A stretch of DNA of 53,954 nucleotides. Origin: Candidatus Rokuibacteriota bacterium (GTDB taxonomy: Bacteria > Methylomirabilota > Methylomirabilia > Rokubacteriales > CSP1-6). Both the position numbers and the translations under genes were made by a program. Below the pieces are notes generated by a model. It saw only the letters and a program-made list of their open reading frames with translations. It did no database searches and was not told the origin of the DNA. The stretch covers positions 1 to 53,954 of the forward strand of contig QHTE01000009.1 of NCBI GenBank assembly GCA_003220685.1, written 5' to 3'. Shown here piece by piece: positions 25,872-33,865 of the stretch (position 1 is its first letter; every line of letters starts with the position of its first letter).

Positions 25872-26813
25872 ATGCAGATCAAATACCGGATCGGCATCAT
25901 GCCCGGGCCGTGGCCCGCCGGCTCGCCCGGCGAGGGCGTGGACTTCTTCTGGCGGCTCATCGACCTCTGCGAGCGGACCGAGATCGATTCGATCTGGTTC
26001 TCGGATCGGCTGTCGTCACCGATCCCCGTTCTGGAGCCGATGACGACGATGGCCGCGGTCGCCGCGCGCACCAGGCGACTCAAGTTCGGGCCGAGCGTGC
26101 TGATCGCCCCGTTCCGGTCGCCGGTGCTCGCGGCGCGCCAGCTCGCGATGCTCGACTACCTCTCGGGCGGCCGGGTCCTTCCCGCGGTCGGCATCGGCGT
26201 CGAGCAGGAGCGCGAGTTCCTGGCCGCCGGCGTGCCGTTCCGCGAGCGCGGGCGCCGGACCGACGAGGCGATCCAGGTGATGCGGCGGTGCTGGGAGGAG
26301 TCGGAGGTCACGTTCGCCGGTGAGTTCTGGAAACTCGATCGCATCACGGTCCTGCCGCGGCCGATCCAGCAGCCGATGCCGCTGTGGATCGGCGGCAACA
26401 GCGAGGCCGCGATGCGCCGGGCGGGACGGATGGGCGACGGCTGGATCCCGTCGTTCATCACGCCCGATCAGTTCCGCGTCGGCGTCGACAAGACCGCGAG
26501 CTTCGCGGCCGAAGCCGGGCGTGAGGTGCCGGGCGACCACTTCGGGACGCTCGTGCAGTTCTGCCTCGACTCCGACCCGGCGGTCGCGCGCGCGCTCGCG
26601 GTCCCCTTCATTCCACGCGGGCGCGTCGACGCGCCCACGCTGGACGCGTGTACCGCGTTCGGCCCGGCCGACCTGGTCGGCGAGCGGCTGGAGCAGTACG
26701 TGCAGGGGGGCGGGTCGAAGTTCGTCCTGCGGCCGATGTGCCCGCCCGACCGGATGCTCGAGCAGCTCGAGCGGCTGGCGACCGAGGTGATTCCGGCCTT
26801 TCACGCCCGCTGA
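25872..26813 (+). CDS. LLM-class F420/flavin-dependent oxidoreductase
   Basis: 313 residues of the luciferase-like TIM-barrel family: IDSIWFSDRLSSPIPVLEP, RLKFGPSVLIAPFRSPVLAA and GGRVLPAVGIGVEQEREF, then PLWIGGNSEAAMRRAGRMGDGW. Such proteins use F420 or FMN. Together with the Ddn-type gene, it hints at an F420 host. It follows the ThDP gene by six bases, so the pair likely works on one substrate. The convergent threonine dehydratase begins eight bases after its stop. Confidence 0.87.
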   Translation: MQIKYRIGIMPGPWPAGSPGEGVDFFWRLIDLCERTEIDSIWFSDRLSSPIPVLEPMTTMAAVAARTRRLKFGPSVLIAPFRSPVLAARQLAMLDYLSGGRVLPAVGIGVEQEREFLAAGVPFRERGRRTDEAIQVMRRCWEESEVTFAGEFWKLDRITVLPRPIQQPMPLWIGGNSEAAMRRAGRMGDGWIPSFITPDQFRVGVDKTASFAAEAGREVPGDHFGTLVQFCLDSDPAVARALAVPFIPRGRVDAPTLDACTAFGPADLVGERLEQYVQGGGSKFVLRPMCPPDRMLEQLERLATEVIPAFHAR

Positions 26814-26821
26814 GCGTCGGC

Positions 26822-27790
26822 TCAGCGACCCTGGAGAATCTCGATCAGCAGCCCGGGGTCGACGTTGCCGCCGGAGAGCACCACGCCGACTCGCGCGCCC
26901 CGAGCGAGCTTGCCGCTCAGGACCGCCGCGGCGCCGACCGCGCCGGTCGGCTCGGCGATCACGCGGACGCGGAGCGCCAGGAAGCGGACCGCAGCGATGA
27001 TCTCGTCGTCGCTGACGAGCGCGACCTCGCTCAGGTTCTCGCGAAGGATCGGGAACGTGAGCTCGCCCGGGCTCTGCGGCCGGATGCCGTCGGCGATCGT
27101 CGGCGGCGGCGCGATCGTGACCCGCTCGCCCTTCTGCAGCGACAGGTAGGTGTCGTTAGCGGTGTCGGCCTCGACGCCGACGACCGTGATCCCCGGGGAC
27201 AGGCTCCGCGCCACCGTGCTGCACCCGGCCATGAGGCCGCCGCCCCCGACCGGAGTGACGATCGCGTCCAGCGCCGGAACCTCCTGGAAGAGCTCGAGCG
27301 CCGCCGTCCCCTGCCCGGCCATGATCGCTGGATCGTCGTACGGGGGCACAAGCACGCGCCCCGTGTCGTCGACGAGGCGCCGGGCCACCGCGGCGCGGTC
27401 GTCCTTGAGCCGGTCGTAGAAGACGATCTCGGCGCCGTAGCCGCGCGTCGCCTCCACCTTGAGGGCCGGCGCGTCGGTCGGCATGCAGATGATGGCGGTC
27501 GTCCCGACCATCCGCGCCGCGAGCGCGACGCCCTGCGCGTGATTGCCCGACGAGTACGCGACGACGCCGCGCGCGCGCTCGGCGGCCGTGAGCGACAGAA
27601 GCTTGTTCAAGGCGCCGCGGATCTTGAACGACCCGGCACGCTGGAGGTTCTCGCACTTGAAGAAGACGCGGCAGCCGCTCGCGTCGTCGAACGCGGCCGA
27701 GGAGATGACCGGCGTGCGATCGACGCGGCCGGCGAGCCGCTGGGCGGCGGCGCGCACGTCGTCGATCGTCAGAAGCGAGTCGGCGGCCAT
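26822..27790 (-). CDS. Threonine/serine dehydratase (PLP fold type II)
   Basis: 322 residues, the catabolic length without the C-terminal ACT regulatory domain. PLP lysine Lys56 is in GSFKIRGALNKL, the substrate loop is SSGNHAQG, and the phosphate loop is the tetraglycine GGGGLMAG. It deaminates threonine or serine to 2-oxo acids. The ATG at 27790 gives the normal N-terminus. Its promoter (TTGATC-18-GATAAT) lies in the short divergent gap to the SppA-like gene and ends 9 nt before the ATG. Confidence 0.9.
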   Translation of the reverse strand: MAADSLLTIDDVRAAAQRLAGRVDRTPVISSAAFDDASGCRVFFKCENLQRAGSFKIRGALNKLLSLTAAERARGVVAYSSGNHAQGVALAARMVGTTAIICMPTDAPALKVEATRGYGAEIVFYDRLKDDRAAVARRLVDDTGRVLVPPYDDPAIMAGQGTAALELFQEVPALDAIVTPVGGGGLMAGCSTVARSLSPGITVVGVEADTANDTYLSLQKGERVTIAPPPTIADGIRPQSPGELTFPILRENLSEVALVSDDEIIAAVRFLALRVRVIAEPTGAVGAAAVLSGKLARGARVGVVLSGGNVDPGLLIEILQGR

Positions 27791-27799
27791 GGCGTGGCG

Positions 27800-27844
27800 A
27801 TTATCACAGAGCCGGCAAGCGCCGATCAACCCTCGCGGTATACT
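27800..27844. promoter_or_regulatory. Divergent promoters of threonine dehydratase and SppA-like genes
   Basis: Minus strand: TTGATC (27829-27824), an 18-bp spacer and GATAAT (27805-27800), with a TG before the -10. Plus strand: TATACT (27839-27844), 6 nt before the SppA ATG. The two promoters face away from each other within 60 bp, and both appear to give leaderless or almost leaderless transcripts. Confidence 0.5.
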
Positions 27845-27850
27845 CGCCGC

Positions 27851-28825
27851 ATGCGCCCGCGGTTCCGGCTCCTGACCGCGCTCGTTTCCGCGCTCCTCGC
27901 CGCCGGCTGCTCGTTGATCTCGGTCGATCTCACGCCGCGGATCAAGCCGCTCGAGGAGCGCACCGTCGAGGGGAGCGGGCGGTCGAAGATCTTGCTGACG
28001 GACATCTCGGGGTTTCTCTCCGAGGAAGGTCAGTCCCAGACCCTGGTCATCGGCGCGCCAACGCCGCGCGTCGGCCTGCTCGTGCGCTTTCGCGAGGAGC
28101 TGAAGAAGGCCGCGGAGGACTCGGACGTGAAGGCGCTCGTCGTCCGCATCAACAGCCCGGGCGGGACGGTGACGGCGTCCGACATCATGTTCAAGGAGCT
28201 GCAGATCTTCAAGGCGACCAAGAAGGTGCCTGTGGTCGCGGTCATGATGGACGTCGCGGCCTCGGGCGGCTATTACGTGGCGCTCGGCGCCGACACGATC
28301 GTCGCCCACCCCACTACGGTGACCGGCTCGATCGGCGTCATCATGTTGACCGTGAACGCCGAGGGGCTCATGCAGAAGCTCGGGGTCGCGGCCGCCGCGA
28401 TCAAGTCCGGTGAGCGAAAGGACATGGGTAGTCCGTTCCGCGCGCTGACGGGCGAGGAGCGCCAGATCTTCCAGTCCGTGATCGACGGGCTCCAGGGCCA
28501 GTTCCTCGCGCGGCTCGTCGAATCGCGCAAGCTCCCGACGGACGCAGCCAGGCGAGTCGCCGACGGCCGCGTTTACACCGCGCAGCAGGCGCTCGCGCTG
28601 AAGCTGATCGACCGGATCGGCTATATGGACGATGCGCTCGAGCTGACGCGCAAGGCGATCGGGGTCGACCAGGCCAAGGTGGTCGTCTACCATCGGCCGT
28701 CGGAATATCGCGCGACCTACTACGCGCGGTCGGAGGCGCCCGCCGGCAGTCTCGACGTGAGCCTCTCGCGCCTCGCCTCGGTCATGGGCGCCGGCCCGGG
28801 CTTCTTCTACCTCTGGTGGCCCTGA
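27851..28825 (+). CDS. S49-family signal peptide peptidase SppA-like lipoprotein
   Basis: 324 residues. A lipoprotein signal peptide with lipobox LLAAGC places Cys20 as the acylation site. The protease core has nucleophile Ser138 (DVAASGGYYVALGADTI) and general base Lys190 (IKSGERKDMGSP), separated by 52 residues as in the short SppA enzymes; it is the single-domain form. It probably digests membrane peptides. The ATG at 27851 is used; a TATACT element lies 6 nt upstream. Confidence 0.9.
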   Translation: MRPRFRLLTALVSALLAAGCSLISVDLTPRIKPLEERTVEGSGRSKILLTDISGFLSEEGQSQTLVIGAPTPRVGLLVRFREELKKAAEDSDVKALVVRINSPGGTVTASDIMFKELQIFKATKKVPVVAVMMDVAASGGYYVALGADTIVAHPTTVTGSIGVIMLTVNAEGLMQKLGVAAAAIKSGERKDMGSPFRALTGEERQIFQSVIDGLQGQFLARLVESRKLPTDAARRVADGRVYTAQQALALKLIDRIGYMDDALELTRKAIGVDQAKVVVYHRPSEYRATYYARSEAPAGSLDVSLSRLASVMGAGPGFFYLWWP

Positions 28826-29004
28826 GCCTCTCGCGGCGGCTCCGGTGCCTCGAAGCCCTTACACGCCACCACCGGCAAGCGCGGGTACTTCGCGAAGCGC
28901 TCGTCGGTGCGGCTCAGGCCGCACAGTACGAACGAGGCGCCCCGCGCGGACGTGACGACGCGCGCGTGGGCGCAGCCGGCGCAGAGGCCGCGCCCGTCGG
29001 TCAC
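28807..29004 (-). CDS. Small cysteine-rich (zinc-site-like) conserved protein
   Basis: 65 residues with Cys8-x-x-Cys11, Cys28 and Cys48 (GLCAGCAHARVV, FVLCGLSRTDERFAKYPRLP, VVACKGFE), suggesting a zinc site. The pattern is that of a small conserved protein of unknown function. The GTG start overlaps the Nudix stop (GTGA), which supports translation as the last gene of that operon. Its last 19 bases overlap the convergent SppA gene. Confidence 0.7.
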   Translation of the reverse strand: MTDGRGLCAGCAHARVVTSARGASFVLCGLSRTDERFAKYPRLPVVACKGFEAPEPPREAQGHQR

Positions 29005-29576
29005 GGCGCGTCGGCGAAGAGATCGAGGTAGTGCTTGACGATCCGCGCGGTGGCGCCCCAGATCGTGTCGCCGTTGTAGTCGAAGAAGTAGACGGGGCGC
29101 CGCACGCCGTCGCGCTCCCAGTGCTCGACCCGCAGCCCGCCCGGCTCGAGGAGCGCCTTGAACGGCACCTCGATCACGCGCTCGATCTCCTCGCCGTCCG
29201 GCCGCCACGCGACGGGCTTGCGGACCACGCCGACCCACGGCGTGATGACGAAGTTGGTCGCGAACGTCTCGGTGTCGTCGAGCGCGCCGAGCGGCTCGAC
29301 CGCCGCCCGCGGGAGCCCGATCTCTTCCTCGCACTCGCGCAGCGCGGCCTCGAGGAGCGAGGCATCTCCCGGATTGACCGTCCCGCCCGGGAAGCCGATC
29401 TGGCCGCGATGGCTCCCCACCGTGTCGGTCCGCTTGGCGAACACCAGATACGGCTCGCCGCGGTCGACCAGCGGGACCAGCACCGCCGCGCGCACGAGCG
29501 GGCCCGGCGGGACGACGCGGCGCTCGCGCGCCGCGAGCCGCTGCCGGGTGAGCGCCGCGAGCTCGTCGAGCCTCAC
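29001..29576 (-). CDS. Nudix hydrolase (CoA pyrophosphatase-like)
   Basis: 191 residues. The Nudix region is GFPGGTVNPGDASLLEAALR followed by ECEEEIGL, with the RE-x-x-EE-x-G core (Arg80 to Gly87). The preceding HRGQIGFPGG is typical of the NudL/CoA diphosphatase subfamily, which hydrolyses CoA or acyl-CoA. The GTG at 29576 is the sensible start; the frame is open further upstream but only with arginine-rich sequence. It belongs to the overlapping chain amidase - CPBP protease - Nudix - Cys-rich protein. Confidence 0.85.
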   Translation of the reverse strand: MRLDELAALTRQRLAARERRVVPPGPLVRAAVLVPLVDRGEPYLVFAKRTDTVGSHRGQIGFPGGTVNPGDASLLEAALRECEEEIGLPRAAVEPLGALDDTETFATNFVITPWVGVVRKPVAWRPDGEEIERVIEVPFKALLEPGGLRVEHWERDGVRRPVYFFDYNGDTIWGATARIVKHYLDLFADAP

Positions 29577-29644
29577 GGGGCCGAGCGCTGCGCCGGGGCC
29601 TCGTGCCGCGCGAGACGCACGACGGCGAGCGGAGCGTCGCTCAC
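29573..29644 (-). other. Tiny possible ORF (23 aa) linking two genes
   Basis: A GTG at 29644 overlaps the CPBP protease stop (GTGA), and the TGA at 29575-29573 overlaps the Nudix GTG. The product would be SDAPLAVVRLARHEAPAQRS with a short tail. The double overlap could let ribosomes pass from the protease gene to the Nudix gene. There is no homology argument, so it may be only a chance open frame. Confidence 0.25.
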
Positions 29645-30513
29645 CGGCGAAGCCGCTTCCAGACGCGCAGCGCCACGCTCGTGAGCCAGGCGCTCTCCGC
29701 CGGCGCGGCCGGGGCGGTGCGCAGGCACAACACGGTCCCGGCGAACACGACGGCGCCCGCCGCGCCCAGCGCCAGGTTGATCTCGAACCCATCGACCGCG
29801 CCCCACGCGGCCGTGAGGAGCGTGAACAGCGCGTTGTTGACGACGTGACAGACCACCGCGGGGAGCGCGCTGCCCGTCAGCTCCGTGATCCAGCCGAGGT
29901 AGAGGCCGAGGATCAGCGCCAGCAGCCCGTGTAGCGGGTCCATGTGGAAGACGCCGAAGAAGAGGCTGGTGACGAACACGGCCGCGCCCCGCGGCAGGCG
30001 CTGCACGAGCCGCGTCTGCATGTATCCCCGGAAGAAGATCTCCTCGGCGGTGCCCGCGAGGACGCCGACGATCAGCACGGCGAGGAAGAGGTCGGGCCCG
30101 ACCGCCTGGGCGAGCGCCTGGCGGATCATCACCATGTTGCCCTGCTGCGCCAGGCCCGCCAGCACGGTCAGTGAGTCGAGCGTCTGGCCGAGCGCCAGCA
30201 TCCCGACGACCGCCAGCACGAGCGTGCGGCCGCTCTCGCGTCCCGGCACGAGACGAAGCGCGGCCGCGGTCGCGCTGCCGCTGGCGATCAAAGCGGTGAG
30301 TGCGAACGCCGCGGACGACGCGATGCTGCCGGCGAGAAGGCCCGGGAGGCCCTCGAGCGCGGCGCGCTCCGGGAGATCGGGATAGAACGCTCGAACGATC
30401 GCCACGGCCAGGAGCGAGAACGCGACGATCGCCACGAAGGCGGCGACGCACGACAGCCAGACCGGCCAGAGCCGCGGACGCTCGCCGCCGCCGCCCTTCC
30501 CCGCGTCCGTCAG
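29641..30513 (-). CDS. CPBP-family intramembrane protease, probable CTG start
   Basis: 290 residues, about eight membrane helices. The abortive-infection/CAAX protease motifs are present: EEIFFRGYMQTRL (Glu157, Glu158, Arg162), FGVFHMD (His190) and HVVNNAL (His223, Asn226). Family members cleave prenylated or other membrane peptides. The frame has no ATG or GTG near the N-terminus. CTG at 30513 overlaps the amidase stop as CTGA and has GAGGGG about eight bases upstream. The alternative is an upstream start inside the amidase gene, which would add out-of-frame sequence. Confidence 0.85.
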   Translation of the reverse strand: MTDAGKGGGGERPRLWPVWLSCVAAFVAIVAFSLLAVAIVRAFYPDLPERAALEGLPGLLAGSIASSAAFALTALIASGSATAAALRLVPGRESGRTLVLAVVGMLALGQTLDSLTVLAGLAQQGNMVMIRQALAQAVGPDLFLAVLIVGVLAGTAEEIFFRGYMQTRLVQRLPRGAAVFVTSLFFGVFHMDPLHGLLALILGLYLGWITELTGSALPAVVCHVVNNALFTLLTAAWGAVDGFEINLALGAAGAVVFAGTVLCLRTAPAAPAESAWLTSVALRVWKRLRR

Positions 30514-31910
30514 AGCCGCGGCCCCTCGAGGTGCCACGAGGTTGCCTGCTGGTACGCGTGGCCCAGACGCAGGGTCGTCGCCTCGTCGAACGCGCGACCG
30601 ACGATCTGCAGCGCCAGCGGCCGGCCGTCCGACGAAAGCCCGCACGGCACGGTGAGAGCGGGAAGGCCGAGGGCGTTGAACGGCCGCGTGAGCCTGGAGA
30701 ATCGTCCCATCCGCGCGACGAACTCGTCGACGGAGCCCGACTTCACCGCCTCCAGAGCAGGCGCCGGCTCCGGGATCACGGGGGCGACCAGCACGTCGAC
30801 CTCGGCGAACACCTCGGCGATGAACTCTCGCGCGAGGCGCGACCGCAGGCGAAGCGCTTGCAGATAGTCGTGGGCCGAGATGTGGAATCCGATCTCGAGC
30901 CGCGCCCGGACCGCGGGCTGGAGCTCGTGCGGCCGCTCACGGGCCAGCCGCGCATGCAGGGCCGCGGCCTCCGAGCGCGAGATGACGTTGCCGATATCGA
31001 TGAGCGTCCGCGGATCGGGGACGCGGACCGGCGCGACGAGCGCGCCGAGGCCGGCGAGCACACCGGCGGCCGCCCGGACCGCGGCGTCCATCTCGGGGTC
31101 GATGCCGTCGAAGTAGTGGTTCTCCGGGATTCCCACCCGCAGCCCGGCGACGGGGCTCTCGAGCAGGCGCTGGTAGTACGGAACGCCGCGTCGGCTCGAC
31201 GTCGCGTCGTGCGGATCTTGCCCGGCGACGACCTCGAGGATCAGCGCCGCGTCGGCGACCGTGCGCGTTAGCGGACCCAGGTGGTCCATCGACCACGACA
31301 GCGGCATCGCCCCGGCGCGGCTCACCCGCCCGTACGTGGGCTTGAGACCGACGACGCCGCAGCACGCGGCCGGCAGCCTGATCGAGCCCCCGGTGTCGCT
31401 GCCGAGGGTCGCGAGCGCGAATCCGGCCGCCACCGCGGCGGCCGAGCCGCTGCTCGAGCCTCCGGCGCAGTGGCCGGGCTTCCACGGGTTGTGGACGTCG
31501 CCGTGGTGAGCGTTGTCCCCGAACGGGCCCATCGCCAGCTCCGTCATGTTCAGCTTGCCCAAGGTGACGGCGCCCGCTTCGCGCAGGCGCGCCGCCGCGG
31601 TGCACTCGACCGGCGCGGTGAAGTATTCGCGAGTTTTCGTGCCGCACGAGGTCGGCAGGCCGGGCACGTGGCAGAGATCCTTGTAGGCGAGCGGCACGCC
31701 GTGCAGCGGGCCGCGGCTTCGTCCGGCCGCGAGCTCGGCCTCGAGGGCCCGCGCCGCCGCCAGCGCGCCGTCGGCGTCGAGCGTGATGAACGCGTGGATG
31801 CCCCCGTCGAGCCGCGCGATACGGTCGAGACAGCTCCGGGTCGCCTCGACCGGGGAGATCTTGCGCGCGGCGATCGCCCGCGCCAGGGTCTGGATCGTCC
31901 AGTCAGTCAC
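30510..31910 (-). CDS. Amidase signature family amidase (second copy)
   Basis: 466 residues, related to the amidase at 2599-4014 and sharing its layout. Catalytic Lys77 (PLAYKDL), Ser152 (GGSSSGS) and Ser176 ([11 protein letters not shown]) are present with the 24-residue spacing. It opens with TDWTIQTLARAIAARKISPV, the normal amidase N-terminus, from GTG 31910. The start overlaps the small upstream ORF by eight bases. The substrate is unknown; urea-type or carbamate-type hydrolases of this group often have a small partner protein. Confidence 0.9.
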   Translation of the reverse strand: MTDWTIQTLARAIAARKISPVEATRSCLDRIARLDGGIHAFITLDADGALAAARALEAELAAGRSRGPLHGVPLAYKDLCHVPGLPTSCGTKTREYFTAPVECTAAARLREAGAVTLGKLNMTELAMGPFGDNAHHGDVHNPWKPGHCAGGSSSGSAAAVAAGFALATLGSDTGGSIRLPAACCGVVGLKPTYGRVSRAGAMPLSWSMDHLGPLTRTVADAALILEVVAGQDPHDATSSRRGVPYYQRLLESPVAGLRVGIPENHYFDGIDPEMDAAVRAAAGVLAGLGALVAPVRVPDPRTLIDIGNVISRSEAAALHARLARERPHELQPAVRARLEIGFHISAHDYLQALRLRSRLAREFIAEVFAEVDVLVAPVIPEPAPALEAVKSGSVDEFVARMGRFSRLTRPFNALGLPALTVPCGLSSDGRPLALQIVGRAFDEATTLRLGHAYQQATSWHLEGPRL

Positions 31911-32052
31911 GAGGCTCGGCGGGGATCTCGCCCTCGAGCGCCAGCACGAAGCCGGCCGGCTCCTCGGCGATCGCGAGGTCGGCCGCGATCCGCTCGACGG
32001 CGGCCGCAAGGCCCGCGACGTCCGCGCTCACGCGGTTCTCAGGGGTACTCAT
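31903..32052 (-). CDS. Small amidase-associated protein (49 aa)
   Basis: A 49-residue ORF starting at ATG 32052 and overlapping the amidase GTG by eight bases. It begins STPENRVSADVAGLAAAVER and contains EEPAGFVLALEGEIP, a helical pattern like the GatC/AtzG-type accessory subunits. No cysteines, no signal peptide. The first amidase in the window also has a small upstream partner in the same relative position, which supports a real gene and an accessory-subunit role. Confidence 0.6.
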   Translation of the reverse strand: MSTPENRVSADVAGLAAAVERIAADLAIAEEPAGFVLALEGEIPAEPRD

Positions 32053-32089
32053 GGTGTCAGGTGCGTTGCCAGCGGATCATAGCACCGAG

Positions 32090-32935
32090 TCACGCGCGGC
32101 GGCCGAATGCGGGCGGCGGCGGGCTGTCGAAGCTCGCGCGGCCCCCCCGCGGGTGCGTGAACGCGAGCCGCGTCGCGTGGAGCGCCAGTCGCTTCATCGG
32201 ATCCGTCCGGCTGCCATACTGGGCGTCCCCCGCGATCGGATGGCCGGCCGCGGCGAGCTGGGCCCGGATCTGGGCGCGGCGACCGGTCACGAGCCGGAGC
32301 TCGAGCAAGGTCGCGGCTCGCCGGCGCTCGAGGACCCGATAGCGCGTGATCGCCTCGCGTCCGCCCCCGCGCTCGGCGATCCTCACGCGCAGCGCGCGAT
32401 CCTCGACGAGGCGCGAGGTCAGCGAGCCCTCCTCCCGGCGCACCACGCCTTCGGCGAGGGCGACGTAGACGCGCTCGGCCGTTCGCGCGGCGAACTGTGC
32501 CTGCAGGTGCTGCTTCGCTGCCACCGTCTTGGCGAACACGATCAGGCCCGAGGTCTCGCGATCGAGGCGATGCACGACGAAGAGCCGCGCCGAGCCCGCG
32601 CCGCGACGTGCGACCCAGTCGCGGAGGAGCCGGTAGGCGGTGCGCTCCCCCTCGCTCTCCGTGGCGATGGTCAGGAGCCCCGAGGGCTTGTCGACGACCA
32701 GGATGTCGTCGTCCTCGTGGACGAGCCGCAGGGGCGCGGGACACGCGGGCGGCGCGGGCGCGGCTAGCTCCACGCGATCCTCGAGGGCGATTTCGACGTC
32801 GCCTCGGATCACGACGGCGCCATTGACCCGAACCCGGGAGCCGGTGAGCCACTGCTTGAGGCTACGCCGTGAGGCATCAGGATAGAGCGCCTGCAGTCTC
32901 TCGATGAGCCTTGTCGGGGTCACCACGAGAGACAT
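32090..32935 (-). CDS. RluA-family pseudouridine synthase
   Basis: 281 residues. The N-terminal S4 RNA-binding domain (SRRSLKQWLTGSRVRVNGA) is followed by the synthase domain with VVDKPSGLLTIA, the catalytic HRLDRETSGLIVF (Asp125) and the late motif RRAQIRAQLAAAGHPIAGD. It converts uridine to pseudouridine in rRNA or tRNA. The ATG at 32935 is chosen over the in-frame 33013 because the S4 domain begins near it. Confidence 0.92.
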   Translation of the reverse strand: MSLVVTPTRLIERLQALYPDASRRSLKQWLTGSRVRVNGAVVIRGDVEIALEDRVELAAPAPPACPAPLRLVHEDDDILVVDKPSGLLTIATESEGERTAYRLLRDWVARRGAGSARLFVVHRLDRETSGLIVFAKTVAAKQHLQAQFAARTAERVYVALAEGVVRREEGSLTSRLVEDRALRVRIAERGGGREAITRYRVLERRRAATLLELRLVTGRRAQIRAQLAAAGHPIAGDAQYGSRTDPMKRLALHATRLAFTHPRGGRASFDSPPPPAFGRRA

Positions 32936-33076
32936 GTCGTGGCGTGACGAGGACGGTCGCCCACGCTTCCCGGCGTTGCCAATCCGTCCGAGCCGAATCG
33001 TCCACGATTCCAATGAAATCGTGGACTTGTTGGTGGCCCAAAGGGTGCACTCCCCTCACCCAGCGGAGGTGCTTCC

Positions 33077-33274
33077 ATGTTGACCTGCCGATGCGGTGGC
33101 CGGCTCGCCCTGGACAAGTCGCACATCTCCGAGGCTCGACGGTTCGCGTGCCTTGCCACGACTCGGCTGCTCTGGAAGTGCTGTCTGTGCGGGCATTCGC
33201 TCTGGCTCGACCAGGCGATCACGCCCGCCGAGCTGAGCGCGTCCGTGGAAGCCGAGGCGAAGCCGGTCGCATAG
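33077..33274 (+). CDS. Small cysteine-rich protein (65 aa)
   Basis: 65 residues with Cys4-x-Cys6, Cys25 and the cluster WKCCLCGHS (Cys35, 36, 38 and His40), suggesting a zinc ribbon-like fold. A good GGAGG (33065-33069) precedes the ATG at 33077. I do not recognise the family. It is separate from the receiver protein gene by 109 bp. Confidence 0.6.
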   Translation: MLTCRCGGRLALDKSHISEARRFACLATTRLLWKCCLCGHSLWLDQAITPAELSASVEAEAKPVA

Positions 33275-33383
33275 ACCGCCCGCGGGCTTCGCGGTATCCC
33301 AAGCATCTGAGAATTCTACAGCTTCGCCCGTCTCTCCAATCCCCTTAGGACGGCGAGGCCGCACGAGCGATAATCGTAGGGAG

Positions 33384-33788
33384 ATGCGCGATATTCGGAC
33401 AGCGGGCCGCATTCTCGTAGTGGACGACGAGCCCGACCTCGTCACGATCCTGACGAAGTACTTCTCCGAAGCGGGCTACGCGGTCGACGCCGCGGCCCAT
33501 GGCGGTGACGCGCTCATCGCCGTCTCGCAGCACCGTCCGGACGTCGTGGTGCTGGATGTCATGATGGAAGGCCTCAACGGCGTCCAGGTGCTGGAGCGCA
33601 TCCGAGCCCTCGATCCGGCGATCAGAGTGATCATGATCTCGGGTAGCCCCGACGCGACGCTCAAGCCGAGGGCCATGGAGATGGGAGCCTTCGCGTACGT
33701 GGCCAAGCCGGTGGGCCTCGGCAAGCTGCACCAGACCGTTGCCGCAGCGCTCGGGAACCCGGATCCGCTCGCTCCGCCCCGCGCCTAG
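33384..33788 (+). CDS. Single-domain response regulator (CheY-like)
   Basis: 134 residues, a receiver domain only. Acidic pocket Asp14/Asp15 (VVDDEP), phosphoacceptor Asp58 (VVVLDVMMEG), Ser86 in MISGSP, and Lys108 (VAKPVG) are present. There is no output domain, so it relays phosphate or acts by protein contact. It is upstream of the PBP gene and a few kb before the NtrC/histidine kinase pair. GATAAT lies 9 nt before the ATG. Confidence 0.88.
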   Translation: MRDIRTAGRILVVDDEPDLVTILTKYFSEAGYAVDAAAHGGDALIAVSQHRPDVVVLDVMMEGLNGVQVLERIRALDPAIRVIMISGSPDATLKPRAMEMGAFAYVAKPVGLGKLHQTVAAALGNPDPLAPPRA

Positions 33789-33865
33789 TCGTCAGACCGT
33801 CGCCGGCACGTCTGCCGCACGCCCCGCACCGCCGGAGACGGTCGAGCCTGGTAGACTCGGGGAAA

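Noticed and set aside
29573..29644. 23-residue ORF as a dUTPase remnant
   Set aside because: A weak resemblance (VVRLARHE) to dUTPase N-termini, but far too short to support.
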